Positions 11,840 through 24,000 of a stretch of 64,000 nucleotides of DNA are shown here, one piece after another. Positions within the stretch are counted from its first letter, which is position 1; each line of letters starts with the position of its first letter. The position numbers and the translations under genes are program-made. The notes below the pieces were generated by a model, which was not told the origin of the DNA, made no database searches, and saw only the letters and a list, made by a program, of their open reading frames with translations. The stretch comes from Physcomitrium patens (taxonomy: Eukaryota > Streptophyta > Bryopsida > Funariales > Funariaceae). The DNA is taken from assembly GCF_000002425.4 (NCBI RefSeq), contig NC_037267.1:8197396-8261395 (forward strand). Reading direction: 5' to 3'.

Positions 11840-14000
11840 AACTACTATCATAAACAAATATCCAATCATCTTCTTTAATTATTCTAGGCCTCAATTAATG
11901 TTATTTATCTATTCAAGCCTTATTCTTTAGCCTAACCTTTTGTAATCTTTTTAATATGAGCTCTAGATCTTCTGATCTTTATTTAAGTTGTTAGATGCTA
12001 ATAGCCAAGAATTCTTTTCTTATCGACCTATCTTCTCAAGGTAGCATATTTTAAGTTGACACATATTTTTCAATAGGTATAATAGTTTTTTGACCTATCA
12101 TGAGTTTCACTAGCATATATCCTATTATTAAATTATATGTTATTCAATCAATCCATAATACATAAAATAGAAGTCAAGGCCATTCTTTCACTATTCCATT
12201 GCAAGCTTTAATCAAGGCTTTTATAATTAATGCATGTCCACGTTCAATCTTTGTTTTCTTCTTTAGATTATAAATAATAGTCAATGATAATTTAATTTTA
12301 TATTTTTTAAAGAATTCATGAGCTTTATGTACATCCAATTTTTTATGATTTGATATAATCTTTTTTACACATTTATAATGAAAAATAACATTTTCAAGCA
12401 AAAACCTTTAAATTTCCTTTATAGATTTTATTCTTAGTATCCTATCTCCTGCTTGATTTAATAAATCTTTATGAACTAAAATTATTACCTCATTTATCAT
12501 AGTTCCATTGGAATAATAATCAAATCCACAACCTATTTAAAATAAATTGCCAAAAGATATGTTGGATGTAAACCATCTTTGTGTCATATATTTGAATATA
12601 TTTGATAAGTTACATAAGATTCTACAAACAAAGCTACATCTCGATACATATTCTTCCACTAATATTGTTCCTTCAATTTAATAAAAATAGCCCAAATTCT
12701 TCTATGCCTCGTCTATAGACTATCATGAAACTCCTTGAATAGTTTTTTTGTATCTTTTTTAATACCTACTACTCATTGTGGCATTTCAATGTTTGATTTT
12801 GGCCTCTTCTATAGAAGTTAATATGAACTTATATACTTTTTTTCTGATTTGTTTAAAATTTTCAACTAACCAATGAGCATGCTTGATTAATATGCTCAAG
12901 TAATGTCTAATATCTAATAACTCTCTTTTATATTTTTCTTTATGAAATGGCTCATCTTCCTTCTTTAATTGTGAAAGCAAATAAATTTTTTTACCCACAT
13001 CATTAGTATCCTAAATCATCTCATTTTTTCCATCATATTTTATTTGAAATAATATATCTACTACCAAATTGTCTTTTTTTGCAACATGCTTAAATTATAG
13101 ATTTAATAACTTTATATAAGCAATCCATCTCAACATTACAATATTCGATGTTGTACAATTAGTAATTATTTCAAATAGAGAAAAATAATCTATTTTAATT
13201 ACTATCATTTTTTTAATCAAATAATATTTTTAAGCTTTTATAGCTGAAACAACTTTCCATAATCTCCTTTTCACTTATAAATATACATATTAGTGAGTAC
13301 TATAAAACCTTAGTTTTAAATTGAATTCCAAATCTGTATCCATCCAAATCATCTTGACCTACAATCCATCCAATGGCAATTGAATTAGTATCTACTATAA
13401 GAATCACTAGTCTATTGTACTTATAATCAATTTTTTTCAATATTAAGAATAGTATCAATAATTTCTTCAATCATTATAATATATATATTTAAACCAATAA
13501 TCTTTGCATAATAATTCATATAATAGATATCCTATGTAAGTATAGTAAGAAATCCAAATATGATATAATACACATGTATCCAAAAACCTACGTACTTCTA
13601 TTAAAGAATTACAATCCTCTTTCATTCTTTCAATTGCATCAACTTTGCTTGCATCTGATTTTTTTCTATAAAATCTATATGAATTTCCAACAATTATGAC
13701 TTCTTATATCTCAAATGTAAATTTTGTATCCAATAATAAACTTCTTGAAGCCAAGTCAATATTTTTTTATAATCTTATATATAATCAACAATATACTTGC
13801 CACACCCCCTCTTATTTGAAGTTTCATCATTGTCTTTTTTTTTTTTTGTACCTTTCATAGGAACATCATGTAGAAAAGGCATAGTCTTCTTAGGAATAAA
13901 ATTCCTCAATATCTTATTTATTCTATTGTCGTATGGCATGATTTGTAATCTCAAAATACATGGGATATCTAGTTATAGAGAGCTTAGTTTTAACATATTG
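11840..14000 (-). mobile_element. Decayed Ty3/gypsy pol region, second lineage
   Basis: Reading the minus strand from 14,000 downwards gives the reverse transcriptase to RNase H connection near 13,800-13,480, including KVDAIERMKEDCNSLIEVRR followed by FLDTC and WIS-Y. That matches the gypsy pattern of a conserved VR-x-FLG-T-C stretch. Next come frames at 12,998-12,786 and at 12,401-12,174. The second contains CVKKIISNH and KIERGHALIIKALIKACNG, which corresponds to the integrase core around its catalytic glutamate (E of ERGH). Many stops intervene. It differs clearly from the two chromoviruses and shows no chromodomain. Confidence 0.65.
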
Positions 14001-14089
14001 GCTAAGTTTTAATAAGTAATTTATTCCACCTTTAACTTATATTCAAATTCTTGGCTTCCAAAAACTCCTTTATTTGGCATAAAATCTCA

Positions 14090-15250
14090 AAATATAATAT
14101 AATATTTTCAAAATATTTTATTTTATTTTTATTTTTATTTTTATTTTTATTTTTTTTTTATGCAAAAGATTTTTTTTCCATAAACTTTACAATCTTGTAT
14201 CTCTTGATCTAATTGTTTAATTTTTGTCAAATTTTTATAAAATATAGCTATCATCTTTAAGCTTTACTACTAAAAGATAAATTATAAATTTGCTACTAAT
14301 CTTCTGGTATCTTAGAAATCATAGCAAGTGCTCTAAATCCTAACTTACAAGCACTTGAGCACTATTTTCTTCATATCTCAAAAATCCCAAATTCCAATAC
14401 CATAAAATTTTTGCATAATATTTATTAACATAATTATATATATTCTTAAAAATTTTAAGCTAAAATCTTATCAAATTCTTTAAGATATAATTTAAAAGAT
14501 AACCACTAGTAAATTGGATCACTTACTATCTTTAACTTGTAAGTGCTAACTTCAACCTCCAATATTTTCTTCATCTCAATTTAGAATTAATTGTATAATA
14601 AATAAAAAATATAGGTAAAAAAGTCTTCTATTCAATCCTACTTGTTGATCCTTCATTGCATTCCTAATGTGCATGTTATGTCCAAAAGAATGACAGTAGG
14701 TACAAGATCCACACCTTAACTTTGGATAGCTATATTTTTCTTATAAAAACTTCAAATCATCCAAAATTTGCACCAAAATCATAGCCAAAAATCTAAACTC
14801 TCTGATTCTAGCCTCTTAAGTTCAAATGACATCAAAAAAATAATCCTAATTCCTAATAAGGCCTTGGATTATCTCTTTAAAGCCTATTGGGCATCTCTTT
14901 TGACCAATAGTAATTGAGATTTTTATCATGTATCTCCATTCAACCATACAGATGCCTTAATTACTCTTTTTGCTTCCAAAACTCATTTTCAATCTTTTTT
15001 TTTATAATTTATATAATATATGCTTTAATATATGTTTTAATCTTATTTTGAAATAAAATAAGATTTTAAGAATCACCAATGTCTAATAAAGGTGGCTTTA
15101 AATATATTGAACTATTATCAATATAAAACCAACTTCAATAATAGCCTATTTAAACTAACCATTTCAAAGTAGTAATCTAATCATATTTTGTGACTAATTA
15201 AATTTTAATATTGTGGCTCTTATCACATTGTATAGTAAATTGTACATTAA
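14090..15250 (-). repeat. Long repeat, inverted partner of 7,480-8,760
   Basis: Reverse-complement match to 7,480-8,760 over most of its length; see that entry. Together with it, this copy flanks about 5.3 kb of minus-strand gypsy debris. A TTTTA pentamer tract lies at its low end (14,115-14,160). Confidence 0.65.
14115..14160. repeat. TTTTA-type pentanucleotide tract
   Basis: About six repeats of ATTTT with small variations, followed by a T run. Confidence 0.8.
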
Positions 15251-15259
15251 ATATTTATG

Positions 15260-15950
15260 TACATTACTTTTATATAGTAGCTAAACTATAATATGTCCAT
15301 CTATCCCTTTTAAATCCATTGTTACTTCAATGTCACAAAGTAGTTTATAAGGTATTGATTTATTTTTACCTTTTGTCTCTTTTGTATTTTTTTCTAATAT
15401 TGATGATGTATCTTTTGTAGGTAATTTTTATGAAGCGACCTCACGAGCCTTGTCTGTTTGAGTTTGTCTCTTGGAAGTACTTTTTTTTCTTGTGTCTTCA
15501 AAATCTTGCATCTTCTTCTTTTCTATTAACGCTTTATATTGATTTTTTTGTAATATAAGCATGCTTTCACAAAGCTTCCATAAGATCCTTCCAACATATA
15601 ATTTCACAAATTATAGTAGCAGTCATCAATAATGCTTCTTGTGATATCTTCTTTTTTTGTATTATAAAAATAGTGAAAGACCAAAGTCCACTTGATATAA
15701 TATTTCCAAAAAAAAACTTTATTTGCCAACATCATCCACTCTAGTACTATAACTTGTAGCTTCCATTGTTGTAACTCTATATACAATCAAATAATTCTTA
15801 ATAAATACTTTTATACCTCCCTTAGCAAAATTAGTTTAGAGAAGATTATTAGTATCCTTCAATGCTATCTTTCTATCTTTCCAAAAAATAATATCTTGTA
15901 CTATTTTATTCAATTTTCTACAATTTTTTTGAAAATAAAAATCATCATCA
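15260..15950. other. AT-rich repeat-derived DNA without a supported gene
   Basis: A 60-codon minus frame (15,786-15,604) is Trp- and Tyr-rich and might be a gag remnant of the second gypsy lineage, but no motif supports that. Nothing else is recognised. Confidence 0.5.
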
Positions 15951-15959
15951 CATCAAATA

Positions 15960-16990
15960 AATTTGTATATGTTGTTGTATAGTAATACAACTATATAGTG
16001 AAAAATAAAAACATGGATGTTTTTATAGAAGAAACTAGTATAAAAATGTGATAGAAAAATAAGGATAAATAATAGGAAGATAATAAAAGGTTTAGTTTTA
16101 ATGCTACTTTTCAAAGAAGAGGCTTTTATTTGCTTTGTAGAGACATAAATGCCTCAAATCAAAGTAAATGAGATAAGTGATTAATTTAGACATATTTAAA
16201 AGTGAGTTACTAATAGGTGTAAGAAAAAATTACCTCAAATTATCAAATATTGATACCTAAGAAGGACCGGTTGTCAACTTAGGTTGAAATGAGATCTTAA
16301 GGTACAAAACCACGCACCTATGGCAACTTTGAGGTTCTTTAGTAGATCAAAGAATGAGATTTGAGAGAAAAATTAAAAAAAAATTTCGATCATTGCTTTT
16401 ATGTCAATCAAGTTAATATTCAGTTTTTGGAAGCTTTTCAAAGTTAATGATGTTCTTGGTTGGATTAGATTTTAAAAAATAAAGTTATGTTTACAAAATT
16501 GAAGATTACTTACATTTTGTGGTATGTATATGGATAAATTTTGGATAGAGTGTTGGTATACTAGTTGTAAATATGTATGCAAAATTTAAAATCAATCAAA
16601 CAATTAGATCAAAGTGTAGGAAGGTGTTTGTAAATTGAGAACTCAGAAAGTAGAGTTTGAAGATTAATGAGTATCTTTAAGATTTTTAGCAATCTATTAA
16701 TTAGATTGAAGTGAATTTTTTTGTTTAGAGACTAAACTTGATTTTTAACAATATAAATAAATTTTAAAAGTAATTCAATGGTTTTTGAAGGAGATATTGA
16801 TATTAAAAGTTCAACATTTAGATTGAAGTAGGAGGCTAGCTAATACCCAAGTAGAATTTAGGATTGATCTTCTATTTGGTAAATTTGATCTTTTTCAAAT
16901 TTTTTGTACATATTGCCAATTTAATTGTTAAAAGATTTGTAAACTCTTAAGTAAGATCAATAGTATAATTGATAGATATTAAGGTTCTAA
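15960..16990 (-). repeat. LTR-like repeat, family B, minus copy
   Basis: The reverse complement matches 4,850-5,870 and 33,690-34,503. The GGTTTTGTACCTTAAG segment (minus strand, near 16,300) corresponds to GTTTTGTGCCTTGGG. The minus-strand end near 15,970 reads ATATAGTTGTATTACTATAC, like the + strand end near 30,390. A minus-strand AATCCTAAAT-type tract follows to about 17,340. Confidence 0.5.
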
Positions 16991-17339
16991 ATTACCTTAG
17001 GATTAGATAAATTTATCTAAGATTTGGATTAGGATTTAGTTACGGTTTGACCTAAGATTTAATTAAGATCCATTAAGATTTTAATTAGAACTAAAATAAA
17101 ATTATTTTAGGAATTATTTAATTTTTATTTAAGATTTTTGTAATATTTATTTTGGATTTCTATAAGATCTAATTATTATTTCTTTATTATTTCTTTATAA
17201 TTTCTTTAATTTTTTTTAAAGATTTCTTCATGTTTTTTTTGTGATTTCTTTAAGATTTCTATTAGATTTGATTAAAGCTTTCTTAATATTATTAAGGTTT
17301 AATTAAAATTTATTTAGAATTCTATTAGAATTATTAGAA

Positions 17340-18440
17340 TCTTATTGTTGTAATTTTTCTTCTACCTTTTATACATTATATGATAATGTATCCTTGCTTA
17401 AAAGTAACCTTTGAACTTGTTGTGGAAGTCTTCTCCTCAAGCCTGGCAAATTTGATTTAAAGATCTTGCATTTCATGTACAATCTTTTCAAGTTTCATAT
17501 CTACTTTCTTTGATGTGATCATTGGAGGTTGGACAATAGGTATTGTGAATTATAAAGTAGATACTTGAATTATAATTACTTGTCCAATTCTTTAAATTTC
17601 AACCCTATTCATTCTTTTTTCCATGTTTGTAAGTAATTTTATAGTATCTTTAATTTTTTTCATTTTGTTATCAATCCTTCATCTTTTTTTTTATTCTCAA
17701 AAAGAATTTTTAATTTTTCTTGCAATTCTCTATTAACTATTCAAAAAAATAATTCAATCTTATTCAGCTCTATAGTTAATTTTTCTATCTTTAATAATGA
17801 AGAATATTGCATTTCAAATTCTTTCAAAAAATTTATAGTTTATAAATTTTTGTTAGTCTACTCAATTCATTTCAAAAATATTTTTTTAGTAATCTAATTA
17901 GTATTCTCTAAAAATATTTGTCCTTTAATGCATGTAAATATGTCTCCCATTATTCTCCAAAATGCTCTATAATTGATTTAAGATATTTTCTTATTTCTAG
18001 TATTATAATAAGTCCAAATAGCTCAATCATCTTCTTTTTAAAAATCTAATTAAATTCTATTTTTTATATATAATATCTTATATACTTTGAAATATCTCTT
18101 CAATCAAATTTGTCAATTTTGTTAACTATTGCTTGCAATGCTTTGGTTGCCAAAGCCTCTTTGCAATCATTTCTTTGTTGCTATTATATAAATAATGTAA
18201 ATGCTTGAAATATATTTGCAGTATTTAGATCAAAGTATATATTTGGTCCACTAATAGAAAATCTACTTAAAGCTCTACTTGAAGATCCACTTGAAGCTTC
18301 ATCCAAAGTTCCATTAAAAACTTCAAATTTAACCTTCTCTTTTTATGCAATTAATTCCAAATAACCACAAATAATATCTAATATCTTATACCTCAAACTT
18401 TCATGTTGGATTCAATACTTAAGTTGTATTATGTATTGTC
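17340..18440 (-). mobile_element. Possible gag remnant of the second gypsy lineage
   Basis: Minus-strand reading near 17,510-17,420 gives MKLEKIVHEMQDL, then a broken frame with a Lys/Glu-rich coiled-coil character, as in many plant gypsy Gag N-termini. Stops are frequent and no zinc knuckle is seen. The assignment rests mostly on its place beside the LTR-like repeat. Confidence 0.3.
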
Positions 18441-18469
18441 TTGTTTAAAAATATATTAAGCTCGTCACA

Positions 18470-18790
18470 AAGAAAGGTAGAGTTATGATTTACAAATATC
18501 CAAGAATCCTAATTAGTTTTGCCTATATAAGAATAATGCAATTCGAATTTCAATTCAAAAGTACTTAAAGCTAATAAAAAATATTCAAAAATACTCTTCT
18601 TAATAACCTCAATTATATATAAAGTCTAATTTCTTTATTACTTTCATAATTAGATAATTTTGATATATATTTTTTTAACTTCTAATTCTAATCAATGAGC
18701 TTGTCGAAGTTGTAACTCCTAATCTAATTATTCACTTGATACAAAATTTTGTACTTAAATGCCACTATAAGTATTCTATATGCATAGAAA
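18470..18790. repeat. Dispersed direct repeat, copy 2 of 2
   Basis: Same-orientation match to 3,060-3,390; see that entry. Confidence 0.7.
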
Positions 18791-18859
18791 AATTCAAACC
18801 CAATCAAATTTATAGATTTAAAAAAAATATCCAAATTTCATATTTGGTTTTGACTACTA

Positions 18860-19231
18860 GATCTTCAAATTTTATAGAAATTCTATCTTACTTCAAATTA
18901 CCAATTTTTGTTACGTGCTTATACCAAAAACAAAATATCTCTCAATTGCACTATTAGATTAATACAAAATTTTATACATACTTAGTTTGTTTAATAAAAT
19001 AATAATTATCAAATTTTAAATTATAGATGTAATATCAATTACACAAACTAGTTGAGAGAGCTAGCCTTAATTGTATTTCATAAATCTAATGTCATTAATA
19101 CAAACATTGATATTGAACAATAATTGAAAAGTCATTCTAAATCCTATGAAAATTAATCTTATGCTTGAAACAAGCTTAAAGCTAGCTCTCCAATCTCAAT
19201 TATTGATCTCCAAATATTTTGCCTAAGGCAG
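18860..19231 (+). repeat. Left half of an LTR-like repeat split by chromovirus 1
   Basis: Matches 10,680 to about 11,110. It stops exactly at the 5-base target duplication GGCAG (19,227-19,231). The right half resumes at 25,626. Confidence 0.65.
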
Positions 19232-19792
19232 TGTCATGGACATACTCATGTAAGCTAGTAATTACATATACAAATAGGTAGAAGTAAGTAAAAGTAGGTA
19301 AAAGTAAGTTAATTCTATAGTATTTAATATGGAAGCTTCTTAGAAGCTTCATAGATGCTGCTTTGACTTCATAGGTGTCTTTAATTGACTTTTTGGATTA
19401 GAAATGTGGTCAACAAGTTGGCCATGTGCCACACATGTTGTTAGCTTGAAGATCAAGCTAACTATGTGGCCCACACATAGAAAAACTTGCCTTGTAAGTC
19501 AAGGCATGTGTCCTACAAAGTCAACACATATTGGAGGTCCTATAGAATATTGCCACATAGTCCCTAGTTAGATAGTATATATAGAGACAAGAGTGAAGCC
19601 TTCTTCACTCTTGTCAACTCCTTTCTTGCTTCTAGTCTAATTTCAAGGGTCTCTAGTTTTCTTGTCTTTTGGCAATAGCCATTCTAGTTTCTCTTTCAAT
19701 ATACATACTTATTTATTTATATTTTGTTACCTTTCTTTGAGTGAAGGCTCACTTATCTGGATTATTTTTTCATCGAGTTCTTGACCTTGACA
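19232..19792 (+). repeat. 5' LTR of chromovirus 1
   Basis: Length is 561 bp. A TATA box, TATATATA, is at 19,576-19,583. Three inverted repeats are visible. GTTAGCTTGA / TCAAGCTAAC lies at 19,440-19,462. TGCCTTG / CAAGGCA has a 5-base loop, near 19,490. A 13-bp perfect stem GACAAGAGTGAAG / CTTCACTCTTGTC lies at 19,586-19,615. The ends were fixed by the match with 25,065-25,625 and by the target duplication. Confidence 0.95.
19576..19583 (+). promoter_or_regulatory. TATA box of the LTR promoter
   Basis: TATATATA in a GC-poor but non-repetitive context, at the same place in all four LTRs. Transcription would start about 25-30 bases downstream, inside or just after the 13-bp hairpin. Confidence 0.6.
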
Positions 19793-19810
19793 GATTGACA
19801 AGAGTACACC

Positions 19811-19824
19811 TACAATATCAGAGC
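19811..19824 (+). other. Primer-binding-site-like word
   Basis: ATATCAGAGC within this stretch matches the 3' part of the initiator-methionine tRNA primer site TGGTATCAGAGC found in many plant retrotransposons. The first three bases differ, and the word starts about 20 bases after the LTR instead of 1-5. The same offset and word occur in chromovirus 2 (near 35,325). Confidence 0.4.
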
Positions 19825-19968
19825 TTTGTCTAATCTTGATTAAGAGTGGATTATTCTTTTTTCTTGATAAGATATAAGCATATTAGAAGTTGTGGATTAC
19901 CCTCTTCTAAACTGATATTGTCTTTAGTATTTTCTTTGTTCTCAAGTCCTCTCTTCTATTTGTCTTGA

Positions 19969-21003
19969 GTGATATTAGACATCTTCTCTTTTTTAAGTGT
20001 TATCATAACAGAACTTGTTGAAATGAAGAATGCAATGGCACAAATGCAAGAGCAATTGAAGAAATTAATGTTTGGGATGCATCAACTTAATTTACCACCA
20101 CAAGGAGCAATAAGATTGGCAGGAAGTGAAGATATAGAAATGGTTGAAGCTGCTTCAACATATGCACCAAACCATGTCCTTTCTCCTATGGTGGAACACC
20201 CTTCCAGTATTAGAGAACCAAGAATTGCCCTACCCGAGAAGTTTGATGGCATCAAATCCAAGTTTCGAGGATTTATCAATCAAGTGCAACTTGTGATTGA
20301 ACTTCAATCCCAAAGCTATTCAACTCCAGAATCGCAAGTTAGATTCATAGATACGCTTCTTTCAAGTTCAGTACTATCGTGGTTTTCATCTTTCCTTGAA
20401 CGACAAGATCCAATATTGGATAATCTAGAGGCTTTCCTGGCAGAGTTTCGATCCATGTATGGAGAACATGATGCAATTCGTGTTGCAACCAATAAGATCC
20501 ATATTTTACGACAAGGCAATTGATCAATAACGTTGTATGCTTTACAATTTTGACAACTTGTTACTGATATCAAGTGGGATGATGCTGCACTTATTAGCCA
20601 ATTTTTCTATGGATTACAATATGAGGTAAAAAAATTAATGCTCAACTTATCTGATCCTCAAACATTGAGTCAAGCAATTGACTTTGTTGTGAAGTGCGAC
20701 AATCACCTTTTTGAATTTCGATCTGAGAATCGTATAAGTGGACCTCAATGTTACTATAATTCAATGGCAACACCAACACCTCTTCAACACATACATTCGA
20801 AAGTAGAGAAAATACAAATTGATGCAGTACGTTTCAAACCTCTTACTAAGCAAGAAAAGATTCGTTGTCGTCAAGAAGGATTATGTTTATATTGTGGAGA
20901 ACCAAAGCACACTACTCAACATTGTCCAAAGAAACGATGCAATCACAAAATGAGGAGTATGGCTGTGAAAGAAGACAATATGTCAGAAAACGAGTTTGTC
21001 TAG
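19969..21003 (+). pseudogene. gag of chromovirus 1
   Basis: The frame begins around the ATG at 20,023 or slightly upstream. An N-terminal coiled-coil (MAQMQEQLKKLM) is followed by a capsid region with PEKFDGIKSKFRGFI and LLSSSVLSWFSSFLE, typical of retrotransposon Gag. Near 20,887-20,925 is a CCHC zinc knuckle, CLYCGEPKHTTQHC. In-frame TGA codons at 20,521 and about 20,551 break it, at positions where an arginine CGA would fit. The frame closes at a TAG (21,001-21,003) that is also present in chromovirus 2 and so may be the real end of gag. The protein would assemble the particle and bind RNA. Confidence 0.85.
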
Positions 21004-21009
21004 CTACAA

Positions 21010-24000
21010 TAGGGACCGTGTGGTTGGAACCTTGCACAAAATCTAGTAAAGGTCTTATTCTCTCCTCAGAGCCCTCTTCTTGTTTTACATTAAATATTAT
21101 TTTAGGACCTAAACATTACAAAGTCTTTGCCTTGTTAGATTTGGGAGCCTCAGTGGATTTTTTAGATGAAGAATTTACTAAAAGATATAGCATATCTTTA
21201 GTAAAGAAAACTAAACCTGTTCATGTAGAAGTCATAGATGGTCGTCCATTGTCTTCTGGAGATATTACTCACGAAACCCTTCCTATAGAAGTAATAATCA
21301 ATAGTCATAATAGTTTTGTAGTATTTAATATCATTAGATCTCCCTCTAATCTAGTCATTTTAGGTTTACTATGGTTAGAAAAATACAACCCTCAAATAGA
21401 TTGGATTTCTTGAACTCTTACTTTTTCTAAAAGTATAACTAACAGTGTAGTTAATCAAGTACAGAGTCATAAGTCCAGTTCAATTAAACTCGTATTTATA
21501 GGTGTAAAAGCTTTCTTGTATGTTGCTATGAAAGAATCACCATATATTATTTATGCCGCACCTATTCTTACTGGTGAAAAGACTTCAAGTGGCATTCTAA
21601 GCCAATATCAATAATTTCAAGATGTATTCGAAAAAAAGAATGTGGATACACTCCTGGAACATCGTCCCTATGATTGTTCAATTGACCTTCAAGAAGGAGC
21701 ACAACTGTCATTCGGACCAATCTACAATTTATCACAAAATGAGTTGACTGAACTCAAGGAGTATATTGAAGAAAATCTAGCCAAGAATTTCATATGTCAT
21801 TCTAAATCTCCGGCAAGAGCTCCAATTCTATTTGTGAAGAAAAAAGATGGATCATTGCGGATGTGTGTTGATTATCAAGGACTCAACAAGATTACCATCA
21901 AGAACATGTATCCACTACCTTTAATATCTGGACTTCTTGATCAGCTGAATCAACCTAAGATCTATATAAAAATAGATCTCCGGAGAGCATACAATCTAGT
22001 ACGCATCAAAGAAAGAGATGAATGGAAGACTACGTTTTGAACTAGGTATGGATATTTTGAATACATTGTCCTGCCTTTTGGACTTACAAATGCACCAGCA
22101 GCTTTTCAACATCTAATGAATGATGTTTTTCGAGAGTTTTTGGACAATTTTGTGGTCTGTTATCTAGACGACATCTTGATTTATTCTAAGAATTCAGAAG
22201 AACATAAACTTCATGTTCATCATGTATTACAAAAATTAAGAGATGCAGGACTCTATGCCAAGATAGAAAAGTGTGTATTCTACACTATTCAAGTCGATTT
22301 CTTAGGTTACATCATTTCAAATGATGGACTTATGATGGATCCTAAGAAAGTTCAAACTATTATAGATTGGAAGATCTCAAAAACAGTAAGAGATGTCTAA
22401 TGTTTTTTGGGATTTGCCAACTACTATCGGATCTTCATCAAAGACTTCTCTCGAGTTGCAGCTCCACTTACACGTTTGACTTGTAAAGACAAACTGCAAT
22501 GGAATCAAGAAGCGGAAGTTGCTTTTGAATCTTTGAAGACAGCGTTTGTTTCTGCATCAATCTTGTATCATGTTGATTTTTCTAAAGTATTTTTTATGGA
22601 AATAGATGCATCAGACTTTGCTCTGGGTGCGATTTTATCACAAATGGGAACAGATGACAAACTTTATCCAGTAGCCTTTCATTCAAGAAAATTCTGAGCA
22701 GCAGAAATCAATTATGAGATCCTTGATAAAGAACTTCTTGTAATTGTGGATTCTTTTCAAGAATGGCGTCATTATCTAGAAGGCGCTTCCATTCCTGTCA
22801 CCGTGTATACAAATCACAAGAACCTTGAATATTTTATGTCAGTATGCATATTAAATCGTCGTCAAGCTCATTGGAGCATGTCTTTATCAAGATTCGAGTT
22901 CATCATCACTTATCGGCGAGGAAAACAACAAGGTTTATCTGATGCCTTGTCTAGACGTTCTTATCTTGTACCAAAAGAAGGAGATGCAGCTTTTGAGCAA
23001 CAAAGAATAGTTCTCTTGAAGCCGGAGCAATTTCATCTTCGAGCAATAAAATCAACATTGACTGTTGATTTAACTTTTCTTAAGCAAGTCCAGTTAAGTA
23101 TGTCTTCAAACCCTCTTTTTCATGATATCAAGAATAATTCTTTTAAATCTCATGATCCCTCTAAATTTGAATTCAAGAACAACCTAGTCTATTTCAAAGG
23201 ATGCCTATATGTTCCAGAAGGAGAAGCACGTTTACGTGTTCTTCAAGCTCGTCACGATTTTCCATCAACAGGACATTTAAGATATAATAAGACTTTGGAG
23301 CTAATATCTAGGGATTTTTGGTGGTGTCAAATATGGAAGGCAGTCAAAGATTTTGTACAATCATGTGATGTTTGCTCAAGATCAAAAACTCCTCGTCATC
23401 GACCTTTTGGACTTCTTCAGCCATTTCCCATTCCAGAACAACCATGGTCTTCTGTTTCTATGGACTTCATCACGGATCTTCCAATCTCAAGTTCTTATGA
23501 TTCTATATTCGTGATAGTAGATCGTTTTACCAAGATGGCATATTTTGTACCATGTACAAAATCTATCATAGGTGAAGAAATAGCTAAGCTTTTTCTTAAT
23601 AATATCTATCACTATCATGGATTACCCAAGGATATTATATCAGATAGCACAACTCAATTTATATCAAGATTTTGGTGGACTCTTTTCAAGATTCTAAAAG
23701 TAGATATAAAACTATCTTTGGTATTCCATCCTCAAACTGATGGATAAACGGAGCGTGTTAATCAAGTTTTGGAGTAATATTTAAGATGTACCATTAACTA
23801 ATGACAAGATGATTGGACAACTCTTTTGCCATTGGCAGAGTTTGCTTACAATAACACGGTACATTCTTCTACAAAACAAACACCTTTCTTTGCTAATTAT
23901 GGTTATCATCCATGACTTGATACTTTTGATTTTTCAAAAGTTGATAATCCTGCTGCAAAAGATTTGACGATTCATTTATCAGAGCTACATGGAATGATAA

